Shown: positions 34,877 through 43,935, counted from the first letter of the stretch. The stretch: DNA of 46,790 nucleotides from Bacteroidota bacterium (GCA_013286565.1 JABDFM010000021.1:1-46790), one strand, 5' to 3'. The notes: generated by a model from the sequence alone, not told the origin. Translations and numbers: made by a program.

Positions 34877-35953
34877 ATGAGCTACAAATACTTCTTAGTA
34901 CTGCTGCTTACTGTAGCCAGCATAGCTTGCTGTGCGCAAAACGCGGTGGTAACGTCACATGATACGCATATCCGTTATTCAGGCCGTATAATTATGCAGG
35001 ATGAAGCCGCGGAGCTTTCGTGGCCGGGCACATCACTCAAAATTAATTTTAATGGTACAGGGGTAAAGGCCACATTAAAGGATGAGTATGGAGATAATTA
35101 TTTTAATGTGATCGTTGATGATAAAGTGATCGCGATCATTCATCCGGATAGTACTCAAAAAGAATATACATTAGCTGCAAACCTTCCTGCAGGTAATCAT
35201 ACCCTTGAGTTATTTAAACGTACAGAATGGGCTATGGGTAAAACCTGGTTTTCCCAATTTTCACTGGATAAAGGCACGAATATATTACCTGCACCAGCAC
35301 CTAAAAAGCGCAAAATGGAATTTTTTGGGGATTCTATGACCTGTGGATATGCGGTTGAAGATTTTACCGGCCAAGACAGAGGGACCGCTCCGTATGAGAA
35401 TGGATATTTGGCTTATGCCGCTATTACCGCCCGGCATTACGATGCCGAATTTAATAATACCTCGCGCAGCGGGATAGGGATAATGGTAAGTTATGACCCG
35501 ATGATCATGCCCGAAATGTATTATCGTGCTGATGCAACTGATGCCGAGAGCCATTGGAATTTCTCGAAATATACACCTGACGTTGTTGTGATCAATTTGC
35601 TTCAGAATGATGCATCGTTAAACAAAGACCCAGGCAACGAGCATTTCAAATACAGGTTTACTAAGGCTCCAACTGAGGAGCAAATTATAAAAGCATACAA
35701 AGATTTTGTAAAAACTATACGGAATAAATACACTAAAGCACATATCATTTGTGTATTAGGGAGCATGGATGCAACAAAGGAAGGCGCACCATGGCCCGGG
35801 TACTTAGAGAAAGCCGTGGCCCAGATCGATGACAAGAATATTTTGACATACATTTTCCCTTATAAAAACACACCGGGCCATCCTAATATAAAAGAACAGC
35901 AGGCAATGGCTGATGAGCTGATCGCTTTTATTGATCAGCATATTAAGTGGTAA
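34877..35953 (+). CDS. Exported SGNH esterase, CE2-like
   Basis: A 358-residue exported hydrolase. The signal segment YFLVLLLTVASIACCAQ could be read as a Sec signal or as a lipobox (ASIAC). The N-terminal ~125 residues form a beta-jelly-roll (IRYSGRII...WPGTSLKINFNGTGV). The SGNH domain follows: GDSMTCGY with nucleophile Ser153, block II TSRSGIG, Asn in LLQNDAS, and His335 in PGHPNIKEQQ. This two-domain form matches carbohydrate esterase family 2 (deacetylation of plant polysaccharides such as xylan or mannan). It follows mutS2 by 14 bases but need not share a function with it. Confidence 0.87.
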   Translation: MSYKYFLVLLLTVASIACCAQNAVVTSHDTHIRYSGRIIMQDEAAELSWPGTSLKINFNGTGVKATLKDEYGDNYFNVIVDDKVIAIIHPDSTQKEYTLAANLPAGNHTLELFKRTEWAMGKTWFSQFSLDKGTNILPAPAPKKRKMEFFGDSMTCGYAVEDFTGQDRGTAPYENGYLAYAAITARHYDAEFNNTSRSGIGIMVSYDPMIMPEMYYRADATDAESHWNFSKYTPDVVVINLLQNDASLNKDPGNEHFKYRFTKAPTEEQIIKAYKDFVKTIRNKYTKAHIICVLGSMDATKEGAPWPGYLEKAVAQIDDKNILTYIFPYKNTPGHPNIKEQQAMADELIAFIDQHIKW

Positions 35954-35954
35954 G

Positions 35955-36043
35955 ACACGATTTTGTGATTTTAATGACTGCCAGGATATTTTGTTATTGC
36001 ATTAATAAAAATCATATAAATCCATAAAATCCCGGAATCGTGT
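35955..36043. repeat. 89 bp imperfect palindromic element upstream of scoA
   Basis: ACACGATT (35955-35962) and AATCGTGT (36036-36043) are perfect inverted ends. Inside, the two arms keep GATTTTA/TAAAATC-type repeats (GATTTT twice on the left, AAATC three times on the right, spaced about 10 bases), so about 18 of 24 arm positions pair. It starts two bases after the esterase stop and ends 28 bases before scoA. Confidence 0.55.
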
Positions 36044-36071
36044 TTAATTTTACCCCAACCAATTATAAAAA

Positions 36072-36767
36072 ATGAATAAAGTTGTTAGTGGCGCTGATGA
36101 AGCTATCCGCGATATTGCCGATGGGATGACCTTGATGCTGGGCGGATTTGGCTTATGCGGTTTGCCTGAAAATTGTATTGCTGCACTGGTGAAAAAAGGA
36201 GTGAAGGAACTTACCTGTATTTCCAATAATGCAGGTGTTGATGATTTTGGTATCGGCCTGATGCTGAAACAACGACAGGTAAAAAAGATGATATCATCCT
36301 ACGTAGGCGAAAATGCTGAATTTGAAAGACAATTATTAAGCGGTGAACTGGAAGTGGAACTGGTGCCACAAGGTACATTGGCAACACGTTGCATGGCCGC
36401 CGGTTATGGTATGCCGGCCATTTTTACACCCGCAGGTATCGGTACAGAAGTCGCCGAGGGGAAGGAAGTGCGCAATTTTAAAGGGAAAGATTACTTAATG
36501 GAACTGGCTTTTGAAGCCGACTTTGCCATAGTAAAAGCCTGGAAGGGGGATGCGATGGGTAACCTGGTATATCGTTCAACCGCGCGTAATTTTAACCCTG
36601 TAATGGCTATGGCTGGTAAGGTAACCATTGCCGAAGTGGAGGAGTTGGTTGAAGTTGGGGAACTCGACCCTGATCATATCCATACGCCCGGCATTTATGT
36701 GCACCGGATATTCCAGGGGAAGGATTATGAGAAAAGGATAGAGCAAAGAACAGTTAGAAAAAAATAA
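36072..36767 (+). CDS. scoA: 3-oxoacid CoA-transferase subunit A
   Basis: The alpha subunit of succinyl-CoA:3-ketoacid CoA-transferase, which moves CoA between succinyl-CoA and acetoacetate or a similar acid. At 231 residues it has the normal length. Landmarks: [12 protein letters not shown] near residue 22, [12 protein letters not shown], the family segment [20 protein letters not shown], and [23 protein letters not shown] near the end. The final residues [16 protein letters not shown] are the expected C-terminus, so the repeat that follows has not truncated it. The beta subunit starts 110 bases downstream, an unusually wide gap caused by that repeat. Confidence 0.95.
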   Translation: MNKVVSGADEAIRDIADGMTLMLGGFGLCGLPENCIAALVKKGVKELTCISNNAGVDDFGIGLMLKQRQVKKMISSYVGENAEFERQLLSGELEVELVPQGTLATRCMAAGYGMPAIFTPAGIGTEVAEGKEVRNFKGKDYLMELAFEADFAIVKAWKGDAMGNLVYRSTARNFNPVMAMAGKVTIAEVEELVEVGELDPDHIHTPGIYVHRIFQGKDYEKRIEQRTVRKK

Positions 36768-36773
36768 CAAACT

Positions 36774-36862
36774 TGTCATTGCGAGCGATAGCGTGGCAAT
36801 CGCAAGCATGCACGGCGAACCTTTCTGCTGAGATTGCTTCGTCGTTCCTCCTCGCAATGACA
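36774..36862. repeat. 89 bp TGTCATTGCGAG palindromic element between scoA and scoB
   Basis: TGTCATTGCGAG (36774-36785) and CTCGCAATGACA (36851-36862) are perfect 12-base inverted ends. Inside, GTGGCAATCGC and GAGATTGCTTCGTCG are characteristic of a repeat family seen in many Bacteroidota genomes. It also forms an in-frame 35-codon extension upstream of scoB that should not be annotated as protein. Confidence 0.8.
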
Positions 36863-36877
36863 ATATTAACGAGATTT

Positions 36878-37534
36878 ATGTTAGACAAAGAAGGAATAGC
36901 CAAACGAATCGCTAAAGAAATAAAAGACGGTTACTACGTAAACCTGGGAATAGGTATACCAACACTGGTAGCCAATTTTATCCCGGAGGGTATGGATGTA
37001 GTGCTACAGTCAGAAAATGGACTTTTAGGAATCGGCCCTTTTCCTTTTGAGGGTGAAGAAGACCCTGATACTATCAATGCCGGAAAGCAGACCATCACCA
37101 TATTGCCGGGTTCGGCTATTTTTGATTCGGCTATGAGTTTCGGGATGATCCGCGCGAAAAAAGTAAACCTGACTATTCTGGGCGCTATGGAAGTAGCTGA
37201 GAACGGCGACATAGCCAGCTGGAAGATCCCCGGTAAAATGGTAAAAGGCATGGGCGGCGCAATGGACCTGGTGGCATCAGCTGAAAATATCATCGTAGCC
37301 ATGCAGCACGTAAACAAAGCCGGTGAATCAAAATTATTGGCTAAATGCAGCTTACCACTAACCGGTATAAATTGCGTGAAAAAGATCGTAACTGAATTAG
37401 CTGTTCTGGATGTGTTGCCCGAAGGTGGTTTTAAATTATTGGAACGTGCTCCGGGTGTTAGTGTGGAAGAAATAAAAAACGCTACTGCCGGGAAATTGAT
37501 AATTGAGGGGGATATACCGGAAATGGTGATTTAA
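36878..37534 (+). CDS. scoB: 3-oxoacid CoA-transferase subunit B
   Basis: The beta subunit, carrying the catalytic glutamate. The open frame begins at 36773 inside the palindromic element, but ATG 36878 gives MLDKEGIAKRIAKEIKDGYY, the conserved N-terminus, and a normal 218 residues, so I use it. The active-site motif SENGLLGIGPFP has Glu46, and GIGIPTLVANF and GGAMDLV are further family landmarks. With scoA it forms the alpha2beta2 enzyme. A terminator lies about 100 bases after the stop. Confidence 0.95.
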   Translation: MLDKEGIAKRIAKEIKDGYYVNLGIGIPTLVANFIPEGMDVVLQSENGLLGIGPFPFEGEEDPDTINAGKQTITILPGSAIFDSAMSFGMIRAKKVNLTILGAMEVAENGDIASWKIPGKMVKGMGGAMDLVASAENIIVAMQHVNKAGESKLLAKCSLPLTGINCVKKIVTELAVLDVLPEGGFKLLERAPGVSVEEIKNATAGKLIIEGDIPEMVI

Positions 37535-37550
37535 TTTAAAAATGCTAAAA

Positions 37551-37600
37551 ACCGCGCCGTAGGTACGTAACAACAATGTGTTGTGTACCTACGGCACGGT
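37551..37600. repeat. 50 bp near-perfect palindrome after scoB
   Basis: ACCGCGCCGTAGGTAC (37551-37566) pairs with GTACCTACGGCACGGT (37585-37600) with one mismatch. The centre continues as ACAACA-atg-TGTTGT with a two-base bulge, so almost the whole 50 bases fold into one hairpin. Confidence 0.7.
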
Positions 37601-37633
37601 AATATTTTTATAATTAATTTTCTACCAACATTT

Positions 37634-37654
37634 TGCTCCTATGGAGCATTTTTT
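37634..37654 (+). terminator. Rho-independent terminator of the sco operon
   Basis: TGCTCC (37634-37639), loop TAT, GGAGCA (37643-37648), then six T. The T-run is on the plus strand only, so it ends transcription from scoB. Confidence 0.75.
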
Positions 37655-37689
37655 AATAATGTTATTAGATCAATATTCTCCAACAGGGG

Positions 37690-40600
37690 CTATTTAACCA
37701 CCTCTACCCACTGCCCTTTCTCCAAAGCATTTATTGAGGAATCATACATCGCTTCGCAGTATGTGGCGGGCAGGTAGTATTTACCAGCATAGGCAGCGTT
37801 CAGCATGACATAGTAAGTCACTTCCTTGTCCTCGGGTATGCTAAAAAAGGTATTCACCCGGTCGTCCCTGATATCGCGGTAATTTGATTCTGACGATTTA
37901 AATGCGTCTTCGGTTTCCATCATTCGGGTGTTTAATATCTCCCATCCGGAAGGGAATATCTGCGTAAGCGCCATGTTATCATACCGCCCGCGATGACCCG
38001 GGTTTTTGATGTTCACCTGTGCCACAAAATCAGTACCCTGCTGTAATTTTGATGGGTCGATAGGCTTGCCGCCCAAAGTGAAATATCCTACACGCATTTC
38101 TAAGATGCCCGGTTTGCTGATGGACTGTACATCTTGTCCTGATGTTGGTTGCCCACGTTGTATTAACCTGACATATAACAGATTATTGCCACTATTCTTA
38201 AGTGTTACTTTACCTCCGTTTGCAGCCATACCGGCCTGCCAGATGTATGATTTTGAATTAACTCCGCTTGAATTATAGGTGAATTGCAGCTTACTCGCCG
38301 ACTTATTCTCGCCGCAATATTGGGCAATGGCAATCATGGCATAGGCGGTGGTTTGCGTGCTGTACCAATCATCCTGTGAGAGCCGGGCCGCTACCGTGCG
38401 TAATAAAACAGCAGCTTTTTGATGCTGGCCCAACAGCGTTAATGTTTCCAATATCATGGCCTCATCCCGTAGGTCTGAGCCGTAGGTTCCATACATTAGG
38501 TTATACGGTTTGATAGTAGTTGGCAAACCTGCTATCATTTGCGAGCCTATCTCGGGCTGGCCTGCCAGTTTATAAGCTGCTGCCAATCGCCATTTAGCTT
38601 CTATGCTGATATATTTGAACTCTCTCAGCCTGTTCATTGCCCCAAGCTCCGGCGACCGTGCCATCGCTAAAAGGTATAATCGGTAGGCTTGTACCAGGTC
38701 GTCACCATAAAACCTATGCGGATCAGGTGCCCAGGTGACTGCTTTTAGTTTCTGGTATTTTTTCCAGTGTTCCAAAAATCCTATAGGCATACTGTAGCCT
38801 TTTGCCTGTGCAGCCAGCATAAAGTGCCCGGCATAATTGGTTCCCCATTCGTCTGATTCACTGCCATCGGGCCAGTAGCTTAAACCACCGTCTGAAGTCT
38901 GGAAGGCATTTAGTCTGCCTATGGTAGCTTTTATATTGCGCTCTGTTTCGGCTTTTTGCTCAGGATTAAGATCGAGCAACTGGTTCAAATACAATTGCGG
39001 GAATGCCGACGAGGTGGTTTGCTCCACGCAGCCGTAAGGGTATTCGATCAGGTAATCCAGTCGTTTAGCCAGGTTTAAAGGTGGGATAGAAGCGACAACC
39101 AGCGTGTTCTTATTCGTGCCAGTCATACCGATTGGCGAATAAGAAGTGTTCCAGACCTCGCCCGGTTTCAGTTCCTTCTCAATCACTTTAGTTATTGGCG
39201 GATTCGGATTGCGAATGTTCAGTTCTACATCATAAGTAGCTGTTTCGCTGCCGCTTTTGGCAATTATTTTTACTTTCCCTACACCTACAAAATCCTTCAC
39301 ATCCAGATCAAAAGTAACCAGTTGGTCGCCTGTTTTGGTAAAGGAAACCGATTTGCTGTTGTTGCCCGCCAGGTTGCTGAAGGCATTTGATTGCACGGTA
39401 ACGTTGACGTTTTTGATATTATTTTCCAACGCAAACACGGTTACCGGCAGCTGCACTTTTTCGGATGGGCCTAATACACGCGGTAATGTTGCCAGTATCA
39501 TCAGCGGTTTTTTAACAGGCACCGCTTTTTCGGCAAAGCCGTAGCTGCCGTCGTGCCCGGCTATCACCATCGCTTTAACCGAGCCGATGTATTGCGACAG
39601 AGTGAAACGCTGTGTTTGTTTTTCGCCTTTGTCCAGGTGGAACGGCCCGAGGAACTTCACTACCGGCTTAAACCGGTTTACCGATACATTTTTATTTGCT
39701 CCACCTGTACCATCACCACCAATACTCAGTATCCGCTCTAAACCACCGCCATAAGCGCCGATCACATAGTCGAACAAATCCCAGGTTTTAACGCCGAGCG
39801 CTTCCTTTGCATAGAACGTTTCGTGCGGGTTTGGCGTTTTGTAGTTGGTGATATCCAATAACCCCTCATCAACAATGGCTATGGTATAGGTCATTTCCTT
39901 GCCCGATGCTTCCGAAATAGTGATAGATGATGGCGTTTCAGGCCGCAACTTAGCCGGCAGACTAATAACCGGTTTAAGGATGGTTTCCGGGTTATCAACG
40001 GTCAAAGGGATCGCGCCATACATTCGTATGGGTAGATCGTTTATCGTCTGTGAGTGGCGCTGTAACAGCGTTACATTGACGAATATGTTTGGCGACATGG
40101 TTTCATCAATGGTAAAGCGGTATTGTGTTTGTCCTTTTTTGGTATCGATCCAGGTTGTTTTTAATACTTTGCTGCCATTCTCAAAGCTGATGAGCGCGCG
40201 CCCGTCAGACATGGTTGGGATGGTCAATGTAGCTTGGTCGCCAACCTTATAATTAGTTTTATCCGAAGTAAAGGATAACATGGCGGCCTCGGTTGGGTTG
40301 GTTTGCTGCAACCGCTCGGCCCAGTTCGGCCAGTCGAGATAAATGATCTTCCCGGTGGAGTGCCCGGTTTGGGGGTCTTTCACTTTTAGCAAATAACGGC
40401 CCCATGAATCAGGATCGACATGCAAATTCCATTTCCCGTGCCCGTTGGTTAACCTTACGGTTTCTGTTTTGATCAGCTTGTTAAACTTATCCTGGGTAAA
40501 ATTGCTCATTTCATCCCCGGTTTGATCCCACCACCAACGCCATTGCACTTTGTACAGTTCCAGTTCAACATTGCGTGTGCCCGAAAAAGGATGTCCTTTG

Positions 40601-43287
40601 GTATCCACATCAGCAATTTCGATTTGGTTGTCTTTGCCAGTGTATAGCATTCCCGAAAGATCGCTCCCTTCAGGTGTTTTGATACCTACGTATCCTGAAA
40701 AGACATTATAAGGAAGAGAGAGTGTTTGCAGGCTGAAATTACCGCCCGGTTCAAACACTTTCACCACAAAATTTGCTTTTAGCTGGCCCGGAGCCTGCTT
40801 TTCAACTTCTACATCAGCGTTTACATCTGCTTTGCCATTGGCATCCAACCGTCCATCAAATATGGTTTGTGTTTGGGTGTTGAATGCCAGGGTAGGGTCG
40901 TCAAAAACATAATCAGGATAGTTTTTGAAAGCAGTTTTTTGTGGCGAAAGGAAAGCATCCACTTTGGCTTTCAGGTTTTGAGCGATTCCACCAAAAAGCC
41001 AGTGTGCATCCAGCGTGCCTTTGGCGTCGCTGCCTTTTACCAGTTCTGTCGCCCCGCCAAAGCTTAAGTTCAGCTTTAAACGGTTGGGCATAATGGTTTC
41101 TATCTTTATCTTTTTCTCAAACGATGCGCCGCCAACTTTTACTTTGGCCGACCAATTTCCTGTGCGCGACGAAATATCTGTCGCGGTGTGGAAACTGTAA
41201 AATCCATCTACAGATTTGGTTTGCGTAATACGTTTATACAATTGCCCGTCAGGATTATACAACTCAAATTCGACAGGATGATCGGCTGGCAGGGTCTTTA
41301 ACTTGTCCTCCAAAATAAAGGATAGGAAGATAGAATCACCGGGCCGCCAAACGCCGCGTTCGCCATAAATAAAACCTTTTAGGCCACTTTGTATCTCATC
41401 ACCACCCACATTAAAGCGGGATAACGGGAGTGAGCTTCCGTCATCCAGTTTCAAATAACCTCTTTCGGCTCCATTTTTAGCAACCAGCAGGTAGGGTTTA
41501 CGCTTCAGGTCAAACTTGGCCATACCATCCGCATCTGATGTGCCCTTATAGAGAACTTGTTTCTGAAAATCGAGCAACTCTAAAGATACCCCCTGCATGG
41601 GCTTAGCACTTAGTATGTTGGTTACCGCTACGATCATACTATTATCGTTGCCGCGTTTTGTTATCAGGCCAATGTTGGAGGCGATGATATTTCGCTTAGC
41701 CCAACGATCTTTGGTGTAGTATGAGTTGGTGCAGGGATCAAAGCGCTCGTTCCACTGGTAGCTTTCAGGATAATAGTTATCGTACCTCTGCCAAAAATCA
41801 TCGTCATCATCTTTTATCTTGTTGGTATTGCCGCCATCGTATTCGCTGTCACCTTCTTCATCATCGCTGGCGTCATTCTTTTTGAGAACCGGTGAGCCCA
41901 TACTGCAGTTGTATAGTGAATATTCTTTCCTGAAACCTATGATAACGCGATAAATAGCGCCCGGCTCCGCTTTGATCAGCTGGTCAATATCCAGCATAAA
42001 ACGGTTCTTTTTATTCAGGTTGAGGCTTTTATCCTGGTCTAACCGAATGGTTTTTTGTACGATGGGCCGGCCAACGCTGCGCAGCTCCTGCCCGCCATCA
42101 AAACCGTTGTTTTGAAAGTATTGAGGGACGTTGTTTTCGTAGATCTTAATGATGCTCACATCCACTGCGTTCAGGTTGACCGCCTCAAAAGGCATCGCTA
42201 ATTTGCCGGAATCGGGCAGGATCACGCCCTTGCCGGGTATGGTGACGGATGGCAGGCGGTTCTCAAAAAAAACATTGGCGCTGTATGCCTGTGTTATTTT
42301 TTTGTGGGAGATATTTTCGACCCCCTCATTTACAAAGGCGCTGTAATTGCCCTGCAGCCTTTCGGGGGCATAAATCTTAACCGTGCTGCCATCAATGGTA
42401 TAAGCGGCATCCTCTACATTTTTTATACCGACCAGGCCCTTTAATTCCTGGCCTACCATGATAGCATCGGAGAATTGAACAAGCACGTATTGATCCTGGT
42501 CCTGCACCGCAGTGATGGCCAGGATTTTAAAATCGCCTATGGCGGGCACCTGGAAGTCCTGGCTGCCTTTCTTATCCACATTAAGGCTGCTGCCATCCCA
42601 CATCACCGAAAGCAGGTTTACCTTATCGGCAGCGCGTGCCAGTTCGGTTATGGTAAATTTGTGGGTATGGGTTGGGTTGCTATGCTGCCAGCTGACATGC
42701 ACAGGCGAACCGTAATTGGTGCTGATCAGTTTTTCGATACCGGCATCGTCTTCATCATCAGCTGTTTGAACAACGCCTTCCAGTTTCATTTTATCGATGG
42801 AAGTATTGGTAGCGGTTTGCAGGCCCACAAAGGAAACCGTAAAATCGGGTTTGATGGTTTGGAAAGTGAATTTGAAATCGTCGTACTTATCTGGAACATC
42901 GATCACCTTACTCAGCTTAAATTCGACTGAATAGCTTTGATCGGCAACTAACTTTTCATCTGGCCTGAACTCGATGGTACGTTCATCCACCCAATAAGCT
43001 TTGCCTTTGATTGAAGGGGAAAAATCGAACACGCCATCGGGCAATTGATCATTCTGCACATGGGTAGTCGGTACCTGGCCAGCCAGCCGGATACGGATAG
43101 CGCCCTGTTTGGAGATAATGCCAGAAGTGTAGGACTCGATGTACTTGCTAAAAGCCGGATCAACCGCCGATATACTCCGCCTGTGAAAAATGAAGAAAAC
43201 ACTGCCTACTAAGAGCAGAACCATACAGGCCGCAATAGCAATAAATGATTGTTTGCGGGCTGGAGAAAGGCCTTGGGCGTCGTCCAT
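37690..43287 (-). CDS. Bacterial alpha-2-macroglobulin (MG2/thioester family)
   Basis: An 1865-residue envelope protein that traps proteases in the periplasm. The N-terminus is a membrane anchor (SFIAIAACMVLLLVGSVFFIF, about residues 14-34) rather than a lipobox. Ig-like MG domains follow. A bait-like acidic, low-complexity stretch (DASDDEEGDSEYDGG) lies near residue 470. The MG2-type segment YGERGVWRPGDSIFLSF is near residue 640. The thioester motif GCVEQTTS is intact, with Cys1420 and Gln1423, inside an alpha-helical TED domain (GRLNAFQTSDGGLSYWP). Length fits the large bacterial class. The usual partner penicillin-binding protein (pbpC) is not adjacent. The promoter block at 43430-43481 and a hairpin lie in its leader. 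Confidence 0.92.
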   Translation of the reverse strand: MDDAQGLSPARKQSFIAIAACMVLLLVGSVFFIFHRRSISAVDPAFSKYIESYTSGIISKQGAIRIRLAGQVPTTHVQNDQLPDGVFDFSPSIKGKAYWVDERTIEFRPDEKLVADQSYSVEFKLSKVIDVPDKYDDFKFTFQTIKPDFTVSFVGLQTATNTSIDKMKLEGVVQTADDEDDAGIEKLISTNYGSPVHVSWQHSNPTHTHKFTITELARAADKVNLLSVMWDGSSLNVDKKGSQDFQVPAIGDFKILAITAVQDQDQYVLVQFSDAIMVGQELKGLVGIKNVEDAAYTIDGSTVKIYAPERLQGNYSAFVNEGVENISHKKITQAYSANVFFENRLPSVTIPGKGVILPDSGKLAMPFEAVNLNAVDVSIIKIYENNVPQYFQNNGFDGGQELRSVGRPIVQKTIRLDQDKSLNLNKKNRFMLDIDQLIKAEPGAIYRVIIGFRKEYSLYNCSMGSPVLKKNDASDDEEGDSEYDGGNTNKIKDDDDDFWQRYDNYYPESYQWNERFDPCTNSYYTKDRWAKRNIIASNIGLITKRGNDNSMIVAVTNILSAKPMQGVSLELLDFQKQVLYKGTSDADGMAKFDLKRKPYLLVAKNGAERGYLKLDDGSSLPLSRFNVGGDEIQSGLKGFIYGERGVWRPGDSIFLSFILEDKLKTLPADHPVEFELYNPDGQLYKRITQTKSVDGFYSFHTATDISSRTGNWSAKVKVGGASFEKKIKIETIMPNRLKLNLSFGGATELVKGSDAKGTLDAHWLFGGIAQNLKAKVDAFLSPQKTAFKNYPDYVFDDPTLAFNTQTQTIFDGRLDANGKADVNADVEVEKQAPGQLKANFVVKVFEPGGNFSLQTLSLPYNVFSGYVGIKTPEGSDLSGMLYTGKDNQIEIADVDTKGHPFSGTRNVELELYKVQWRWWWDQTGDEMSNFTQDKFNKLIKTETVRLTNGHGKWNLHVDPDSWGRYLLKVKDPQTGHSTGKIIYLDWPNWAERLQQTNPTEAAMLSFTSDKTNYKVGDQATLTIPTMSDGRALISFENGSKVLKTTWIDTKKGQTQYRFTIDETMSPNIFVNVTLLQRHSQTINDLPIRMYGAIPLTVDNPETILKPVISLPAKLRPETPSSITISEASGKEMTYTIAIVDEGLLDITNYKTPNPHETFYAKEALGVKTWDLFDYVIGAYGGGLERILSIGGDGTGGANKNVSVNRFKPVVKFLGPFHLDKGEKQTQRFTLSQYIGSVKAMVIAGHDGSYGFAEKAVPVKKPLMILATLPRVLGPSEKVQLPVTVFALENNIKNVNVTVQSNAFSNLAGNNSKSVSFTKTGDQLVTFDLDVKDFVGVGKVKIIAKSGSETATYDVELNIRNPNPPITKVIEKELKPGEVWNTSYSPIGMTGTNKNTLVVASIPPLNLAKRLDYLIEYPYGCVEQTTSSAFPQLYLNQLLDLNPEQKAETERNIKATIGRLNAFQTSDGGLSYWPDGSESDEWGTNYAGHFMLAAQAKGYSMPIGFLEHWKKYQKLKAVTWAPDPHRFYGDDLVQAYRLYLLAMARSPELGAMNRLREFKYISIEAKWRLAAAYKLAGQPEIGSQMIAGLPTTIKPYNLMYGTYGSDLRDEAMILETLTLLGQHQKAAVLLRTVAARLSQDDWYSTQTTAYAMIAIAQYCGENKSASKLQFTYNSSGVNSKSYIWQAGMAANGGKVTLKNSGNNLLYVRLIQRGQPTSGQDVQSISKPGILEMRVGYFTLGGKPIDPSKLQQGTDFVAQVNIKNPGHRGRYDNMALTQIFPSGWEILNTRMMETEDAFKSSESNYRDIRDDRVNTFFSIPEDKEVTYYVMLNAAYAGKYYLPATYCEAMYDSSINALEKGQWVEVVK

Positions 43288-43375
43288 GATAAGGTTTATT
43301 TTTAACGTAAATTATGAAATTTCCGACAATAAATAATTTATTTGAAATAAGATATTTTGATCGGAATTACTGCAG

Positions 43376-43399
43376 TTTGTTGGTGATAACACCAACAAA
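43376..43399. repeat. Perfect hairpin in the macroglobulin leader
   Basis: TTTGTTGGTG (43376-43385) and CACCAACAAA (43390-43399) form a perfect 10 bp stem with a 4-base loop. It lies between the TAAATTTG box and the start codon, where it could act as an operator or an mRNA leader structure. Confidence 0.6.
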
Positions 43400-43429
43400 G
43401 GCATTGGTTTACAGACCTAAAAAGGCCAT

Positions 43430-43483
43430 ATCCAAATTTACGGAAACAGTTTGAATAAAGTACTGACACTGTTTTGTCAGTGT
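43430..43483 (-). promoter_or_regulatory. Palindrome plus TAAATTTG promoter block, copy 2
   Basis: ACTGACA (43462-43468) and TGTCAGT (43475-43481) form an inverted repeat with the same 6-base loop as copy 1. TAAATTTG lies at 43440-43433 on the minus strand, 21 bases from the arm, exactly as in copy 1. It faces the macroglobulin gene, whose ATG is about 145 bases downstream. Confidence 0.6.
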
Positions 43484-43496
43484 GGACAGTTGGTAG

Positions 43497-43901
43497 TTAC
43501 CGGATCATCACGCCTGGTTTATTCAGGATGGGGAGTTTAATGAAATTTGATTCGACTATGCTTTCGGGCAGGAAGATGAATTTTTTATCGAATATTTCGG
43601 TGCCGATGTAGTAGCTGAGCCAGTATTCATTATTCAGTCCGAACGTGGCTTCATCGATAGGTTCGATCAAAACAAAAGCACTGTTATTCACAACCGGGAA
43701 CATGTGGCGCAGGGTGGAGGTTTTTACCTGTTCGCCGTCTTTCTCGCCATAGCCTTTGGAGGTGATGAGCACATTCTGTATCGGCCCCTTTGTCATGTTG
43801 ATGAGATACACATACCAGGTTTTGCTCTCGACATTCTCACCCTCAAGCGCCACTGCGATACCAATATCCTGTACAATATTTTCGGGGATGTCTTTTATCA
43901 T
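43497..43901 (-). CDS. Conserved-looking hypothetical protein, 134 residues
   Basis: No family recognised. The protein has no signal peptide or membrane helix and is rich in beta-strands: ENVESKTWYVYLINMTKGPIQ, NVLITSKGYGEKDGEQVKTS, FVLIEPIDEATFGLNNEYWL, then GTEIFDKKFIFLPESIV. This looks like one small beta-sandwich domain. It lies between topA and the macroglobulin gene on the same strand, about 90 bases after topA. Base composition matches its neighbours, and codon structure is coherent along the whole length, so I consider it a real gene of unknown function. Confidence 0.75.
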   Translation of the reverse strand: MIKDIPENIVQDIGIAVALEGENVESKTWYVYLINMTKGPIQNVLITSKGYGEKDGEQVKTSTLRHMFPVVNNSAFVLIEPIDEATFGLNNEYWLSYYIGTEIFDKKFIFLPESIVESNFIKLPILNKPGVMIR

Positions 43902-43935
43902 TTTTTAGTTGATTGGGTTGATTAAATTAGATTTA

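Noticed and set aside
36773..36877. 35-codon extension of scoB
   Set aside because: It is the translation of the TGTCATTGCGAG palindromic element; the conserved scoB N-terminus starts at ATG 36878.
42475..42930. Plus-strand 151-codon frame inside the macroglobulin gene
   Set aside because: Shadow of the opposite-strand gene in a GC-richer region; no promoter, no recognisable domain.
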